A program made the position numbers and the translations under genes. Below are positions 39,699 to 48,158 of a stretch of 64,000 nt of DNA, in pieces. Source of the stretch: Oxalobacteraceae bacterium AB_14 (GTDB taxonomy: Bacteria; Pseudomonadota; Gammaproteobacteria; Burkholderiales; Burkholderiaceae_D); contig KB906724.1 in NCBI GenBank assembly GCA_000381565.1, positions 1,862,801-1,926,800 of the forward strand, given 5' to 3'. The number at the start of each line of letters is the position of its first letter. The first letter of the stretch is position 1. A model generated the notes under the pieces. The model saw only the letters and a program-made list of their open reading frames with translations. It did no database searches and was not told the origin of the DNA.

Positions 39699-41188
39699 AC
39701 CTGAGCCTTTCCCAGCGGTTGTCGCTGGTGTTCTCGGTGCTGCTGCTGGCGTGCTGCGGCGCGTCCGCGTGGTTGCAGATCCGGGCCAACATCATGCATG
39801 AGAAGGAAGTGGTGCAAGGCCTGTCGCGCGGACTGGCGCGCAGCATCGCGCTCGACGCGCAGCTGATGCATGCGAACAGCGATCCCGCGCCGGCGCCCGG
39901 CGTGCCGGCCAGTGTGGGCCTCGGCCCCGAAACGGTGCGCCGCCTGTTCGGCCAGCTGATGGTGGTCAATCCCAACGTCGAGGTCTACCTGCTGGACATG
40001 GATGGCCGCATCGTCGGCCACGCCGCGCCGGTAGGGCACCTGAAGCGCGACCATGTGAACCTTGAACCGATCCGCCGCCTGCTGGACAACCAGCCCTTGC
40101 CGATCCAGGGCGACGACCCGCGCAGCGACAGCGGCCGCAAGGTGTTCAGCGCGGCCGTGCTGCGCATGGACGAGCGCAAGGTCGGCTATATCTACGTCAT
40201 CCTGCAAAGCGAGGAGCACGACCGCCTCGCCGCCCGCGCCACCGCCAGCTCGGTGCTGCGCACGACCTTGTGGTCGATGGCGATCGTGGCCTTGCTCGGT
40301 CTCTTGGCCGGCCTGTTCGCCTTCCGCCTGATCACGCGGCCTTTGCATCGCCTGGCCGCGACCATGCGCCAGCTCGACACCAAGGCCGAGCAGCTGGTGC
40401 TGCCGCCGCCCAGCGCCGGCGGACGGCGCGACGAGATCGCGATCCTGGAGCGCACCTTCGCCGAGATGGCGGAGAGGATCAACGAGCAGTGGCAGACCAT
40501 GCGCCAGCTGGACCATGAACGCCGCGAAGTGGTGGCGAACATTTCGCACGACCTGCGCACGCCGCTTGGTTCGCTGCACGGCTACCTCGAGACCTTGTCG
40601 CTGAAGGATGAAACGCTGGACGCGGCGAGCCGCCAGCATTACCTCGGCATCGCGCTGGCGCAGAGCCGCAAGGTGGGACGCCTGGCGCAGGCCCTGTTCG
40701 AGCTGGCGCGCCTGGAGCACGGCGCGGTGGAGCCGGAGATTGAAGCCTTTTCGCTCAGCGATCTGATACAGGACGTGTTCCAGAAATTCGAGCTGCGCGC
40801 CGAGGAAAAACAGCTGCGCCTGAATGCCGTGCTGCCGCATCCGGCGCCGATGGTGCGCGCCGACCTGGGCATGATCGAGCGCGTGCTGACCAACCTGTTC
40901 GACAACGCGATCCGCCATACGCCGCCTGGCGGCACGGTGGAGATCACGGTGGAGCCGGGTGGGCAAGGTCACGTTCGCATCACCGTAGGCGATACCGGTC
41001 CAGGGATCCCGGCGGATATGGAGGAGGTGCTGTTCCGTCGTCCGTTCGCGCTGCGCGGCGAGCACCGGGAAGGGGGCCTGGGCCTGCTGATCGTCAGCCG
41101 CATCCTGCAACTGCACGACAGCAGCATCGAATTGGTTCGCGTGCCGCAGAGCGGGGCCGTGTTCAGCTTTAAGCTGCGGATGGCTTAA
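39695..41188 (+). CDS. Sensor histidine kinase (HAMP-HisKA-HATPase)
   Basis: A 497-residue membrane kinase. Helix 1 (about 8-27), a periplasmic sensor (about 28-185), helix 2 (about 190-212), HAMP ('LITRPLHRLAATMRQLDT'), HisKA with phospho-acceptor His285 in 'VANISHDLRTPLGSLHGYL', and an ATPase with 'LTNLFDNAIRHTPPGG' (N box), 'VGDTGPGIP' (G1) and 'EGGLGLLIVSRILQ' (G2). The Asn in the periplasmic domain and the ligand are unknown. Four-base overlap with the regulator gene. Its stop overlaps the convergent araC-type gene by three bases. Confidence 0.95.
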   Translation: MNLSLSQRLSLVFSVLLLACCGASAWLQIRANIMHEKEVVQGLSRGLARSIALDAQLMHANSDPAPAPGVPASVGLGPETVRRLFGQLMVVNPNVEVYLLDMDGRIVGHAAPVGHLKRDHVNLEPIRRLLDNQPLPIQGDDPRSDSGRKVFSAAVLRMDERKVGYIYVILQSEEHDRLAARATASSVLRTTLWSMAIVALLGLLAGLFAFRLITRPLHRLAATMRQLDTKAEQLVLPPPSAGGRRDEIAILERTFAEMAERINEQWQTMRQLDHERREVVANISHDLRTPLGSLHGYLETLSLKDETLDAASRQHYLGIALAQSRKVGRLAQALFELARLEHGAVEPEIEAFSLSDLIQDVFQKFELRAEEKQLRLNAVLPHPAPMVRADLGMIERVLTNLFDNAIRHTPPGGTVEITVEPGGQGHVRITVGDTGPGIPADMEEVLFRRPFALRGEHREGGLGLLIVSRILQLHDSSIELVRVPQSGAVFSFKLRMA

Positions 41189-41988
41189 GCTGGCTGCAAG
41201 GGCGCGCGCCAGCTGTTCAGATAATGCTGCGGTGTCTTGCCGAGTATGCGGCGGAACATGGCGCTGAACGCGCTCGGGCTGGCATAGCCCAGCGCCGCCG
41301 CGATCTCGCCCACGCTGTCGCCGCGCGCCAAGCGGCCGAACGCCTCGGCCAGGTGCACCTGCTGTACCCACTGGCGGTAATGCAGTCCGGTCTCCTTGGG
41401 GAATAGGCGCATCAAGGTGCGCGCGCTGGCGCCGGCTTCGGCGGCCCAGTCCTCGATGGTGCGCGGGCTGCCCGGATCGTCCACGATGGCTTCGCATACG
41501 GCCAGCAGGCGCCGGTCGCGCGGCCAGGGGATCGCGATCGGCACCGTCTCCGCCGCCGCCAGTTCGGACAGGATCAGCATCGCCAGATGTTCGCCGCGGC
41601 CGGGTAGCGGATATTCGATCGGCTCATCCAGCAGCGACAGTATCAGTTCGCGCAGCAGCGGGCTGACTTCGATCACGCGGCAGGCATCGCCGAATGCCTG
41701 CGCCGTTGCGGCCTCGATGTAGATGGTCCGCATCGTCACACGGCTCAGCGAAGTCCATTGATGCACAACGCCGGGCGGGATGAACAGCGCGCGGCGCGGT
41801 GGCAGTATCCACACGCCGAAGGCTGTCTTCACCTTCATCAGTCCTTCGGTGGCATATAGCAGCTGCGCGCGTTCGTGGCTGTGCGGGGGCGCCGATACAC
41901 CGTGCACCGCGTCTCGCGCCATCGCCGTGACCACGCGTGGCACGCGCTGATAATCGCGATGGTCGCCGCTGCGGTGGAGAGCTTTCAT
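41185..41988 (-). CDS. AraC-family regulator with cupin sensor
   Basis: A 267-residue regulator: N-terminal cupin ('PPHSHERAQLLYATEGLMKV', 'FIPPGVVHQWTS') and C-terminal AraC double helix-turn-helix ('TIEDWAAEAGASARTLMRLF', 'SVGEIAAALGYASPSAFSAM', 'MFRRILGKTPQHY'). ATG 41988 was chosen over the GTG two codons upstream. It is divergent from the MFS gene 42050 with only 61 bases between, so it probably controls that exporter; the inducer is unknown. Confidence 0.94.
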   Translation of the reverse strand: MKALHRSGDHRDYQRVPRVVTAMARDAVHGVSAPPHSHERAQLLYATEGLMKVKTAFGVWILPPRRALFIPPGVVHQWTSLSRVTMRTIYIEAATAQAFGDACRVIEVSPLLRELILSLLDEPIEYPLPGRGEHLAMLILSELAAAETVPIAIPWPRDRRLLAVCEAIVDDPGSPRTIEDWAAEAGASARTLMRLFPKETGLHYRQWVQQVHLAEAFGRLARGDSVGEIAAALGYASPSAFSAMFRRILGKTPQHYLNSWRAPLQPA

Positions 41989-42049
41989 TGTCACTTATTC
42001 GACGAAAAATGGAATTGATCGGGTTTTCGACCATATTACACTGGCTGGC

Positions 42050-43279
42050 ATGAATACATCCACACTAGCTCCCGCCAGTCGCCCGCACGGCGACACTGTT
42101 ATCTCCATCCTCGGCGCCGTCGCGCTGGTCCATCTGCTGAACGACCTGACGCAGGCGATGCTGCCGTCGATCTACCCGATGCTGAAGGCGCAGTTCGGCC
42201 TGACGTTCACGCAGGTCGGCCTGATCACGCTGGCCTTCCAGTGCACCGCCTCGCTGCTGCAGCCGTGGATAGGCCTGTACACCGACCGCCGCCCGATGCC
42301 TTTCCTGCTGCCGCTGGGAATGGCCGCCACGCTGATCGGCGTGCTGATGATGTCCGTCGCCGGCAGCTTCCCTGCCTTGCTGATAGCCGCTGCGTTGATC
42401 GGCGTCGGTTCCTCGACCTTCCATCCGGAGGCCTCGCGCGTGGCGCGCATCGCCTCGGGTGGGCGGTTCGGCTTTGCGCAATCGCTGTTCCAGGTCGGCG
42501 GCAATGTCGGCTCGGCGCTGGGACCCTTGCTGGCCGCGGCCATCATCATCGGCCGGGGGCAGGGTAATATCGCCTGGTTCGCGTTGCTTGTGGTGGTGGC
42601 GATTGCGGTGCTGGTGCGCGTCGGCCGCTGGCATAGCGCGCACCTGGCCGGGCTGCCGCGCAAAGCCGTCTCGCAAGCCGTATCGCCTTTATCTAAAGCC
42701 CGTGTTTATGGCGCGTTGACGGTGCTGGCGCTGCTGGTCTTCTCCAAGTACATCTACATGTCCAGCTTGAGCAGCTACTACACCTTCTACCTGATCGATA
42801 AATTCGGCCTGTCGGTATCGTCGGCGCAGCTATACCTGTTCCTGTTTCTGGCGGCGGTGGCCGCCGGCACCTTCATGGGCGGGCCGATCGGCGACCGTAT
42901 CGGCCGCAAGCGCGTGATCTGGATCTCCATCCTCGGCGCCGCGCCGTTCACGCTGGCACTGCCCCACGTCGGCCTGTTCTGGACGGCCGTGCTGTCGGTG
43001 GTGATCGGCTTTGTGATCTCGTCGGCGTTTTCCGCCATCGTGGTGTTCGCGCAGGAGCTCATGCCGGGCAAGGTCGGCATGATTGCGGGGATCTTCTTTG
43101 GATTGATGTTTGGCGTGAGCGGCATCGGCGCCGCCGCCATGGGGCATATCGCCGACGTAGCCGGCATCGCCTATGTGTACAAACTGTGTTCATTCCTGCC
43201 GCTGCTGGGCATCCTGACGGTGCTGCTGCCGCATATCGAGCAGCCGCACTGTCATTCCCGCGCAGGCGGGAATCCATAG
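42050..43279 (+). CDS. MFS transporter, fosmidomycin-resistance (Fsr) type
   Basis: A 409-residue, 12-helix exporter close to Fsr. Signature stretches are 'LLNDLTQAMLPSIYPMLKAQ', 'GLYTDRRPMPFLLPLGMAA', 'GSSTFHPEASRVARIASGG', 'FMGGPIGDRIGRKRVIW' and 'FVISSAFSAIVVFAQELMP'. The last nine residues ('CHSRAGGNP') and the stop come from the inverted repeat at 43251-43329, so the natural C-terminus was probably a little different. Divergent from an AraC-family regulator. Export of an antibiotic or small molecule is inferred; the substrate is unproven. Confidence 0.92.
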   Translation: MNTSTLAPASRPHGDTVISILGAVALVHLLNDLTQAMLPSIYPMLKAQFGLTFTQVGLITLAFQCTASLLQPWIGLYTDRRPMPFLLPLGMAATLIGVLMMSVAGSFPALLIAAALIGVGSSTFHPEASRVARIASGGRFGFAQSLFQVGGNVGSALGPLLAAAIIIGRGQGNIAWFALLVVVAIAVLVRVGRWHSAHLAGLPRKAVSQAVSPLSKARVYGALTVLALLVFSKYIYMSSLSSYYTFYLIDKFGLSVSSAQLYLFLFLAAVAAGTFMGGPIGDRIGRKRVIWISILGAAPFTLALPHVGLFWTAVLSVVIGFVISSAFSAIVVFAQELMPGKVGMIAGIFFGLMFGVSGIGAAAMGHIADVAGIAYVYKLCSFLPLLGILTVLLPHIEQPHCHSRAGGNP

Positions 43280-43329
43280 AGCGCGTCCGAAGCTTGCTGT
43301 GTATGGATTCCCGCCTTCGCGGGAATGAC
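43251..43329. repeat. Inverted repeat element (REP/NEMIS-like hairpin)
   Basis: A 79-base element with 28-base arms (43251-43278 and 43302-43329) that start GTCATTCCCGCG and carry GGCGGGAATCCATA; each arm is itself a GCGGG hairpin. The 23-base centre is unique. Such 'SRAGGNP'-coding repeats are common in proteobacterial intergenic DNA. It closes two convergent genes and may end transcription in both directions. Confidence 0.85.
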
Positions 43330-43332
43330 GTG

Positions 43333-44751
43333 TCAGGATTCGATGAAGCGCATCTTGAAGTTGCGGCCCTTGATGGCGCCGAAGTCGCCGCCCAGCGGGT
43401 TGTTCTTGCTGAGGCGCTCGAAGGCATCGTAGGCCACGCGGCGGTCGATCGCCACGTAGGTCTGGAACTCGAACACATTGATCTTGCCGACTTGTTCTTT
43501 CGAGAGGCCGGCGTCGCCGGTCAGTGCGCCCAGCAAGTCGCCCGGACGCAGCTTGTCCTTCTTGCCGCCCGAGATCACCAGCGTCATCATCGGCGCCGGA
43601 TCGACGCCGTACTCGTTGTCGTCCAGCGATTTCAGGTCGAACCATTCGACCGGCGCCTTCTGGTATTCCTCGATCAGCTTGACCCACTTCTTCTCGTTCG
43701 GCGCGCACAGCGACAGGGCCAGGCCTTGTTCGGCGCCACGGCCGGTGCGGCCGATGCGGTGGATGTGCACCTCGGTGTCCTTCGACACGTCGACGTTGAT
43801 CACCGCTTCCAGGTTGGGGATGTCCAGGCCGCGCGCGGCGACGTCGGTGGCCACCAGCACGGAGCAGCTGCGGTTGGAGAACAGCACCAGGATCTCGTCG
43901 CGTTCCTTCTGTTCCAGTTCGCCGTACAGCGCCATGGCGGAGAAGCCCTTCGCTTGCAGCTCTTCCACCAGCTCGCGGCACTGCACCTTGGTGTTGCAGA
44001 AGGCGATGGCCGATACCGGCTTGTAGTGGCCCAGCAGGCGCGCCACGGCGGAGGTGCGCTGGTCGAAGCCGATCTCGAAGAACAGCTGTTCGATCTGGCT
44101 GTTGTCGTGCTGCGCTTCGACTGTCACTTCGACCGGATCGGCCAGGAAGGAATCGGTGGCGCGGCGGATGTCGTCCGGATAGGTGGCCGAGAACAGCAAG
44201 GTCTGGCGACGTTTCGGGCAGGCGCTGACGATGCCGGCGATTTCGTCGTAGAAGCCCATGTCGGTCATGCGGTCCGCTTCGTCCAGCACCAGCGTTTCCA
44301 CTTTCGACAGATCCAGCGTGGCGCGGCCCAGGTGGTCGCGCACGCGGCCCGGCGTGCCGACCACGATGTGGGCGCCATGTTCGAGCGAGGCGATCTGCGG
44401 GCGCATCGGCGAGCCGCCGGTCAGCACCAGCACCTTGACGTTGCCGGTGGCGCGCGCCAGGCGGCGCAGCTCATTGGCCACCTGGTCGGCCAGCTCGCGG
44501 GTAGGGCACAGCACCAGCGCCTGCACGGCGAACCAGGCCGGATTGAGCTTGGCCAGGATGCCGATGCCGAAGGCGGCGGTCTTGCCGCTGCCGGTCTTGG
44601 CCTGGGCGATCAGGTCGCGGCCTTCCAGCACCGACGGCAGGCTTTGCGCCTGGATCGTCGTCATCTCCTTGTAGCCGAGCGATTCGAGATTGTCCAGGAG
44701 GGCGGTGGTCAGCGGCAGGCTGGAAAACGCGGTGGAGGCGGTGGATGTCAT
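43333..44751 (-). CDS. dbpA: ATP-dependent RNA helicase DbpA
   Basis: A 472-residue DEAD-box helicase. Motif Q 'GYKEMTTIQAQSLP', motif I 'AQAKTGSGKTAAFG' (about 50-62), motif II 'LVLDEADRM', motif III 'LLFSATYP', motif VI 'HRIGRTGRG'. The C-terminal RNA-recognition domain (about 390-472, 'VTLVISGGKKDKLRPGDLLG'-like) binds hairpin 92 of 23S rRNA, so it assists 50S assembly. ATG 44751 begins 'MTSTASTAFSSLPLTTALL'. The 3' end lies directly next to the inverted repeat element. Confidence 0.95.
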   Translation of the reverse strand: MTSTASTAFSSLPLTTALLDNLESLGYKEMTTIQAQSLPSVLEGRDLIAQAKTGSGKTAAFGIGILAKLNPAWFAVQALVLCPTRELADQVANELRRLARATGNVKVLVLTGGSPMRPQIASLEHGAHIVVGTPGRVRDHLGRATLDLSKVETLVLDEADRMTDMGFYDEIAGIVSACPKRRQTLLFSATYPDDIRRATDSFLADPVEVTVEAQHDNSQIEQLFFEIGFDQRTSAVARLLGHYKPVSAIAFCNTKVQCRELVEELQAKGFSAMALYGELEQKERDEILVLFSNRSCSVLVATDVAARGLDIPNLEAVINVDVSKDTEVHIHRIGRTGRGAEQGLALSLCAPNEKKWVKLIEEYQKAPVEWFDLKSLDDNEYGVDPAPMMTLVISGGKKDKLRPGDLLGALTGDAGLSKEQVGKINVFEFQTYVAIDRRVAYDAFERLSKNNPLGGDFGAIKGRNFKMRFIES

Positions 44752-44824
44752 GGTGTCAGACCTGTTCAAAAAGGACGTGGTCACAGTCTAACAGGCTCGC
44801 TGACGCTGTGATATCGGGTTGGTA

Positions 44825-45049
44825 TTAGTTTGGCGCCCACACCGGCAAGCCGGTCAGGTCCAGGTTTTCGTCGCGCACCCAGACCGGCAGACCGGAGTTG
44901 TCGGTCGCTTCGAGCAGTTCGAGCTGCACTTGCTTGAGCGTGGCACGCTTGCCGCGTGGCGCCGGTGGGCGCTTCGCTTCCGGTTCGAGCGGCGCGGCCG
45001 GGCTGAAGCCGGGCAGGTCGAACGTGGCGTTATCTTTTTTATCTCTCAT
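44825..45049 (-). CDS. Small hypothetical protein
   Basis: A 74-residue hydrophilic protein: acidic start 'MRDKKDNATFDLPGFSPAA', a Lys/Arg/Pro segment and a conserved-looking tail 'LPVWVRDENLDLTGLPVWAP' in which 'LPVW' occurs twice. No signal peptide. The call rests on the ATG at 45049 and the non-random tail; function is unknown. It lies between two minus-strand genes, 73 bases before dbpA and 136 bases after the phosphoesterase gene. Confidence 0.6.
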   Translation of the reverse strand: MRDKKDNATFDLPGFSPAAPLEPEAKRPPAPRGKRATLKQVQLELLEATDNSGLPVWVRDENLDLTGLPVWAPN

Positions 45050-45185
45050 TCTTAAATCTCGTGCCCACGGCACCGGTGAAAATGCGCCGCTCAAAACAAA
45101 AGCCCGGCTGCAGCAGTCGGGCTCAGTAAGTAAGTCTCGGATTGTAACACAGAGGCGCCGTCTCCAGCGCATCCGCGGCATCAAC

Positions 45186-46847
45186 TCATCGGAAGCTCAG
45201 CGCCCCCGTCAGGTCGCCCGGCGGCAGCGCATTGCGGGCCGCGAAGGCCTCATTGCGCAGCTTCAGGCCTTCCAGCAGCGGCAGGCCGTGCAGGCGGGTG
45301 ATGAAGCGCATGATCGAGGTGGTGTCGTAGAAGCTGTGATCGACCTGGCCTTTTTTCGCATACGGCGAGACCACGATGGCGGGAACGCGCGAGCCAGGGC
45401 CCCAGCGGTCGCCCTTGGGCGGCGCCACGTTATCCCACCAGCCGCCGTTTTCGTCGAAGGTGATCACGATGACCATGTCCTTCCACTGCGGGGACTTCTT
45501 CAGGTGCTCGATCACGTTGGCGATGTGGGCGTCGCCCGACTCGATGTCCGAGTAGCCGGCATGCAGGTTCAGGTTCCCTTGCGGCTTGTAGAAGGTCACC
45601 GCGGGCAGCTTGCCGGCGATGGCGTCGGCGATGAATTTGTTCGAGATCGGGCTGTCGCCCAGGCCACCGTCGCGCAGGTGTTCCGCGCGCGCGGCGGTGC
45701 CGGGCGCGAACTGCTTGAAGTAGTTGAACGGCTGGTGGTGGTACTGGAAGTTGGGTTTTTCGCCGCCGCCGCGCGCGTCGAGCGCCGCCTGCCACGCGCC
45801 GCCGTACCACGCCCAGCTGACCTTCTTGGCCGACAGCAGGTCGCCGATGGTGTCGTAGGTTTGCGGCGGCAGGGTGCCGGCGTCCTTGGGATCGGCCAGC
45901 AGCGGATCGCCGTCGAAGGCGGGGCGGATGTAGCTCGGCTGGTAGGGCGGAGCCATGGTGTTGACCGCGTAGCCGTCCGGCGTGATGGCGCCGTTGTTGG
46001 CGTAGATCGGATGGCCGTCCATCGCCGAGGCAGGGCTGTCCTTGGTCACGGACAGGCGCATGCCGGTCGGGCCGTCGTCGAGCACCGCGATCTTCTTCTT
46101 GGCGGCGGTGTCCTTTGCGTTGAAGTATTCGGGCGTGCGGCCGGAGATCAGGAACTGGTGGTTCAGGTAGGAGCCGCCGAAGGCCGCCATGAAGAAGTTA
46201 TCGCACAGCGTGTACTGCTCGGCGATCTTCCACAGGCCGAGGTTTTTGCTGGTCTCGCCGTAGTAGCCCATGACCATGCCGCCGGCGTTTCCCCAGGCCG
46301 CGAAGCCGTCGTTCTTGCCGCCGTTGATCTGCATCTGGTTCTGGTAGAACAGGTGCCACAGGTCGCGCGTGATCACTGCTTCCGGCAGCGGTTTGCCGTC
46401 GAGGTCGACCAGTTTGAACGGGCCGTTCGGCAGGTTCTTGACGTCGTCTTCCTTGAGCGCGTATTTTTTGCCGCCGATGTCCTGGGTGTTGGGCACCATG
46501 CCGCCCCATGCTTTCGGCAGCGCGGGCAGCACGGAGCCGTCGAAGTCGCGCTGCTGGCAGGCGGCTGCGGTGGCGGCCGACAATGGCGCGGCGGTGCCGG
46601 GGAAGTTGGCGAACAGGTTGTTGAAGCTGCGGTTTTCCAGGTAGATCACGACCACGTTCTTGACGTGCGCTTGCAGCTTGGCGTCCAGCGAGCCCTTGGC
46701 GGCGGCCGGCTTGGTGGCGGCTTCGCTCAGGGCGGGCAGGGAGGCGGCCATGCCGGTGGCGGCGGCGGCCTGGAAGATGCGGCGGCGCGCCGGACTGGCG
46801 GGCGCATCCTGCTCCTGTTGGGCTGTAAGCTGAACTTGATCCTTCAC
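45186..46847 (-). CDS. Tat-exported phosphoesterase (phospholipase C / AcpA-type acid phosphatase)
   Basis: A 553-residue PF04185-type phosphoesterase. A twin-arginine signal ('ARRRIFQAAAATGMAASLPA') leads it to the periplasm. The core begins 'HVKNVVVIYLENRSFNNLFA' (catalytic Asn/Ser motif), with 'TLCDNFFMAAFGGSYLNHQF', 'SDIESGDAHIANVIEHL', 'VIVITFDENGGWWDNV' (metal Asp/Glu/Asn) and 'GSRVPAIVVSPYAKKG'. The start is GTG 46847, served by GGGAG seven bases upstream. Substrates of relatives are phospholipids or phosphomonoesters; not decided here. It is monocistronic. Confidence 0.9.
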   Translation of the reverse strand: MKDQVQLTAQQEQDAPASPARRRIFQAAAATGMAASLPALSEAATKPAAAKGSLDAKLQAHVKNVVVIYLENRSFNNLFANFPGTAAPLSAATAAACQQRDFDGSVLPALPKAWGGMVPNTQDIGGKKYALKEDDVKNLPNGPFKLVDLDGKPLPEAVITRDLWHLFYQNQMQINGGKNDGFAAWGNAGGMVMGYYGETSKNLGLWKIAEQYTLCDNFFMAAFGGSYLNHQFLISGRTPEYFNAKDTAAKKKIAVLDDGPTGMRLSVTKDSPASAMDGHPIYANNGAITPDGYAVNTMAPPYQPSYIRPAFDGDPLLADPKDAGTLPPQTYDTIGDLLSAKKVSWAWYGGAWQAALDARGGGEKPNFQYHHQPFNYFKQFAPGTAARAEHLRDGGLGDSPISNKFIADAIAGKLPAVTFYKPQGNLNLHAGYSDIESGDAHIANVIEHLKKSPQWKDMVIVITFDENGGWWDNVAPPKGDRWGPGSRVPAIVVSPYAKKGQVDHSFYDTTSIMRFITRLHGLPLLEGLKLRNEAFAARNALPPGDLTGALSFR

Positions 46848-46908
46848 ATGCGTCTCCCTGAGTAAGCAAAAAGAGCAATTGTGACAGTTTTGTGATGGGT
46901 TGGGTATA

Positions 46909-47040
46909 TCAGGGGAGGAGTAGTTTGATGCGTTTGCTGACGTCGTTGGCGCACTGCGGAGCCACCTCGGCGAATTTGCGGGCAGTGCGCGCCCTCCAGT
47001 CGACCGAGCTGTTGCCCCATTTCTGTATCTCGACCAGCAT
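46909..47040 (-). pseudogene. MazE/AbrB-type antitoxin remnant
   Basis: Only the first residues match an antitoxin: 'MLVEIQKWGNSS' is the SpoVT/AbrB N-terminal strand of MazE/PemI proteins, but the usual 'ALRLPA' continuation is lost. In another frame 'GGRALPANSPRWL' looks like the continuation, suggesting a frameshift. The reading frame ends after 43 residues and no toxin gene lies beside it. Confidence 0.5.
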
Positions 47041-47107
47041 ATCAACCTCCGTCAGTGCATCTACATTGTAGATACGCGCGAGCGGGGAGTACAAGCAGGG
47101 AAAAAGA

Positions 47108-47142
47108 AAAAGCCGTTGATTCTTGGGAGGAATCAACGGCTT
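47108..47142 (-). terminator. Terminator-like hairpin at the outer edge of the islet
   Basis: Stem AGCCGTTGATTC / GAATCAACGGCT. It resembles the terminator after tRNA-fMet at 49378-49412 with a different loop, and is the probable original downstream terminator of that tRNA gene. Confidence 0.6.
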
Positions 47143-47150
47143 ATCGAATC

Positions 47151-47168
47151 TGGTTGCGGGGACAGGAT
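47151..47168. repeat. Direct repeat of tRNA-fMet 3' end (distal att-like site)
   Basis: TGGTTGCGGGGACAGGAT is identical to the last 18 bases (minus strand, CCA end) of the initiator tRNA at 49424-49441. After this the sequence diverges from the tRNA. It marks the far end of the 2.3-kb islet. Confidence 0.75.
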
Positions 47169-47381
47169 GAGTGTCTCGGCAGCGCTCTGTTCAGGCCAGG
47201 CCATTGAACCTAAAGGGCATGCTCTGAACACGGGCATGCGCGTTGGAGAAGGCCAGGCAGTATCACTGACCTCGTCATTGGGCGAGATGCATCCAAAGCG
47301 AGACCCCAACAATGTTGCTCCGACTTGCGTCGGTTGCCCTGCGCTTCGGCGATCCTGGCTGAGCGCGTTGTGGCAAGCTAG
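47169..47381. other. Intergenic islet DNA downstream of hcp
   Basis: 213 bases between the distal tRNA repeat and the hcp stop. No gene, tRNA or clear terminator seen. Confidence 0.5.
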
Positions 47382-47873
47382 TCAAGCGATTCGGTTGGTC
47401 GACAAGTTCCAGCCTCCGCCGGTGTTGCCGGCCGATCCGCCGGAGATGCCTTGCCGCGTGTAGCGCCACTTGATCTTCGAATATTTCAACGCGACATGCT
47501 CGCCCAGGATGTCGCCCTCCCGAATTGCCGGCGACACGCCGCCGATCAGCACGTTCTCCAAGGCGATCTCGAAATACGTGACCCGCTCGCCCGTCGCGTC
47601 GGCGCGCATGAACTCGATAGTGGCCTTCGGAATCGTCTTGCCCGACGAGCAGGTCTGCAAGAGCAGCGGCGTGGAGAGGTCCGAGAGCTTGGAGGCCACG
47701 ATGTCGCCGTGCTCGCTCCTCTCGGCCGTGTGGCCGCCGCCGGTCGAAGCCGTCGCCGACTTGGGCTGCGAGAGCTCCCAGCGGACGGACTTGCACTCGA
47801 TCCATTCCTTGTGGCGGTCGTCGTTGGACTCGCCCTTGATGCCGTCGATGCGCAGATAGACGTCGATCGCCAT
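47382..47873 (-). CDS. hcp: Type VI secretion tube protein Hcp
   Basis: A 163-residue Hcp that forms hexameric rings of the T6SS tube and is a secreted carrier for small effectors. The start 'MAIDVYLRIDGIKGESNDD' and 'HKEWIECKSVRWELSQP', 'GGHTAERSEHGDIVASKLSD' (with 'KLSDLSTPLLLQTCSSGK') and 'YFEIALENVLIGGVSPAIRE' are the Hcp signature. No T6SS structural genes lie nearby, so it is an orphan copy. GAGAAGG precedes ATG 47873. Leu codons are a mix of CTC, TTG and CTG, unlike the CTG-dominated neighbours. It is divergent from the lysozyme gene with 285 bases between. Confidence 0.95.
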   Translation of the reverse strand: MAIDVYLRIDGIKGESNDDRHKEWIECKSVRWELSQPKSATASTGGGHTAERSEHGDIVASKLSDLSTPLLLQTCSSGKTIPKATIEFMRADATGERVTYFEIALENVLIGGVSPAIREGDILGEHVALKYSKIKWRYTRQGISGGSAGNTGGGWNLSTNRIA

Positions 47874-48158
47874 GGCCTTCTCCTGGTGGGTTCGCGCGCG
47901 GCGGCGCCGGGCGCCATGCCATTATTTGCCTCCCGAAGCCGACCTCCGTTGAGGACGCTCAAAGGACCGCCTCGCGGCGGACCAGGCCCACACGCCGCTG
48001 TCCCTTGCGACGGCCAACCCGAAGGGCAGGTGCGCAGCCGCGTGGCCGATTGCGCGGCGTCAGGGCAGGCGCGGCTTGGCGAGCGTAGAGTTTGGCAATG
48101 CGGCCATGGAAGGCGGCCGTGCCGATTTCAATGACCCGCCAACCACCGTGAGGAAGCC
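47874..48158. promoter_or_regulatory. Divergent promoter region of hcp and lysozyme
   Basis: 285 bases without a gene. No clear -35/-10 boxes could be named. GTGAGGAAGCC before 48159 is the lysozyme ribosome site. Confidence 0.4.
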
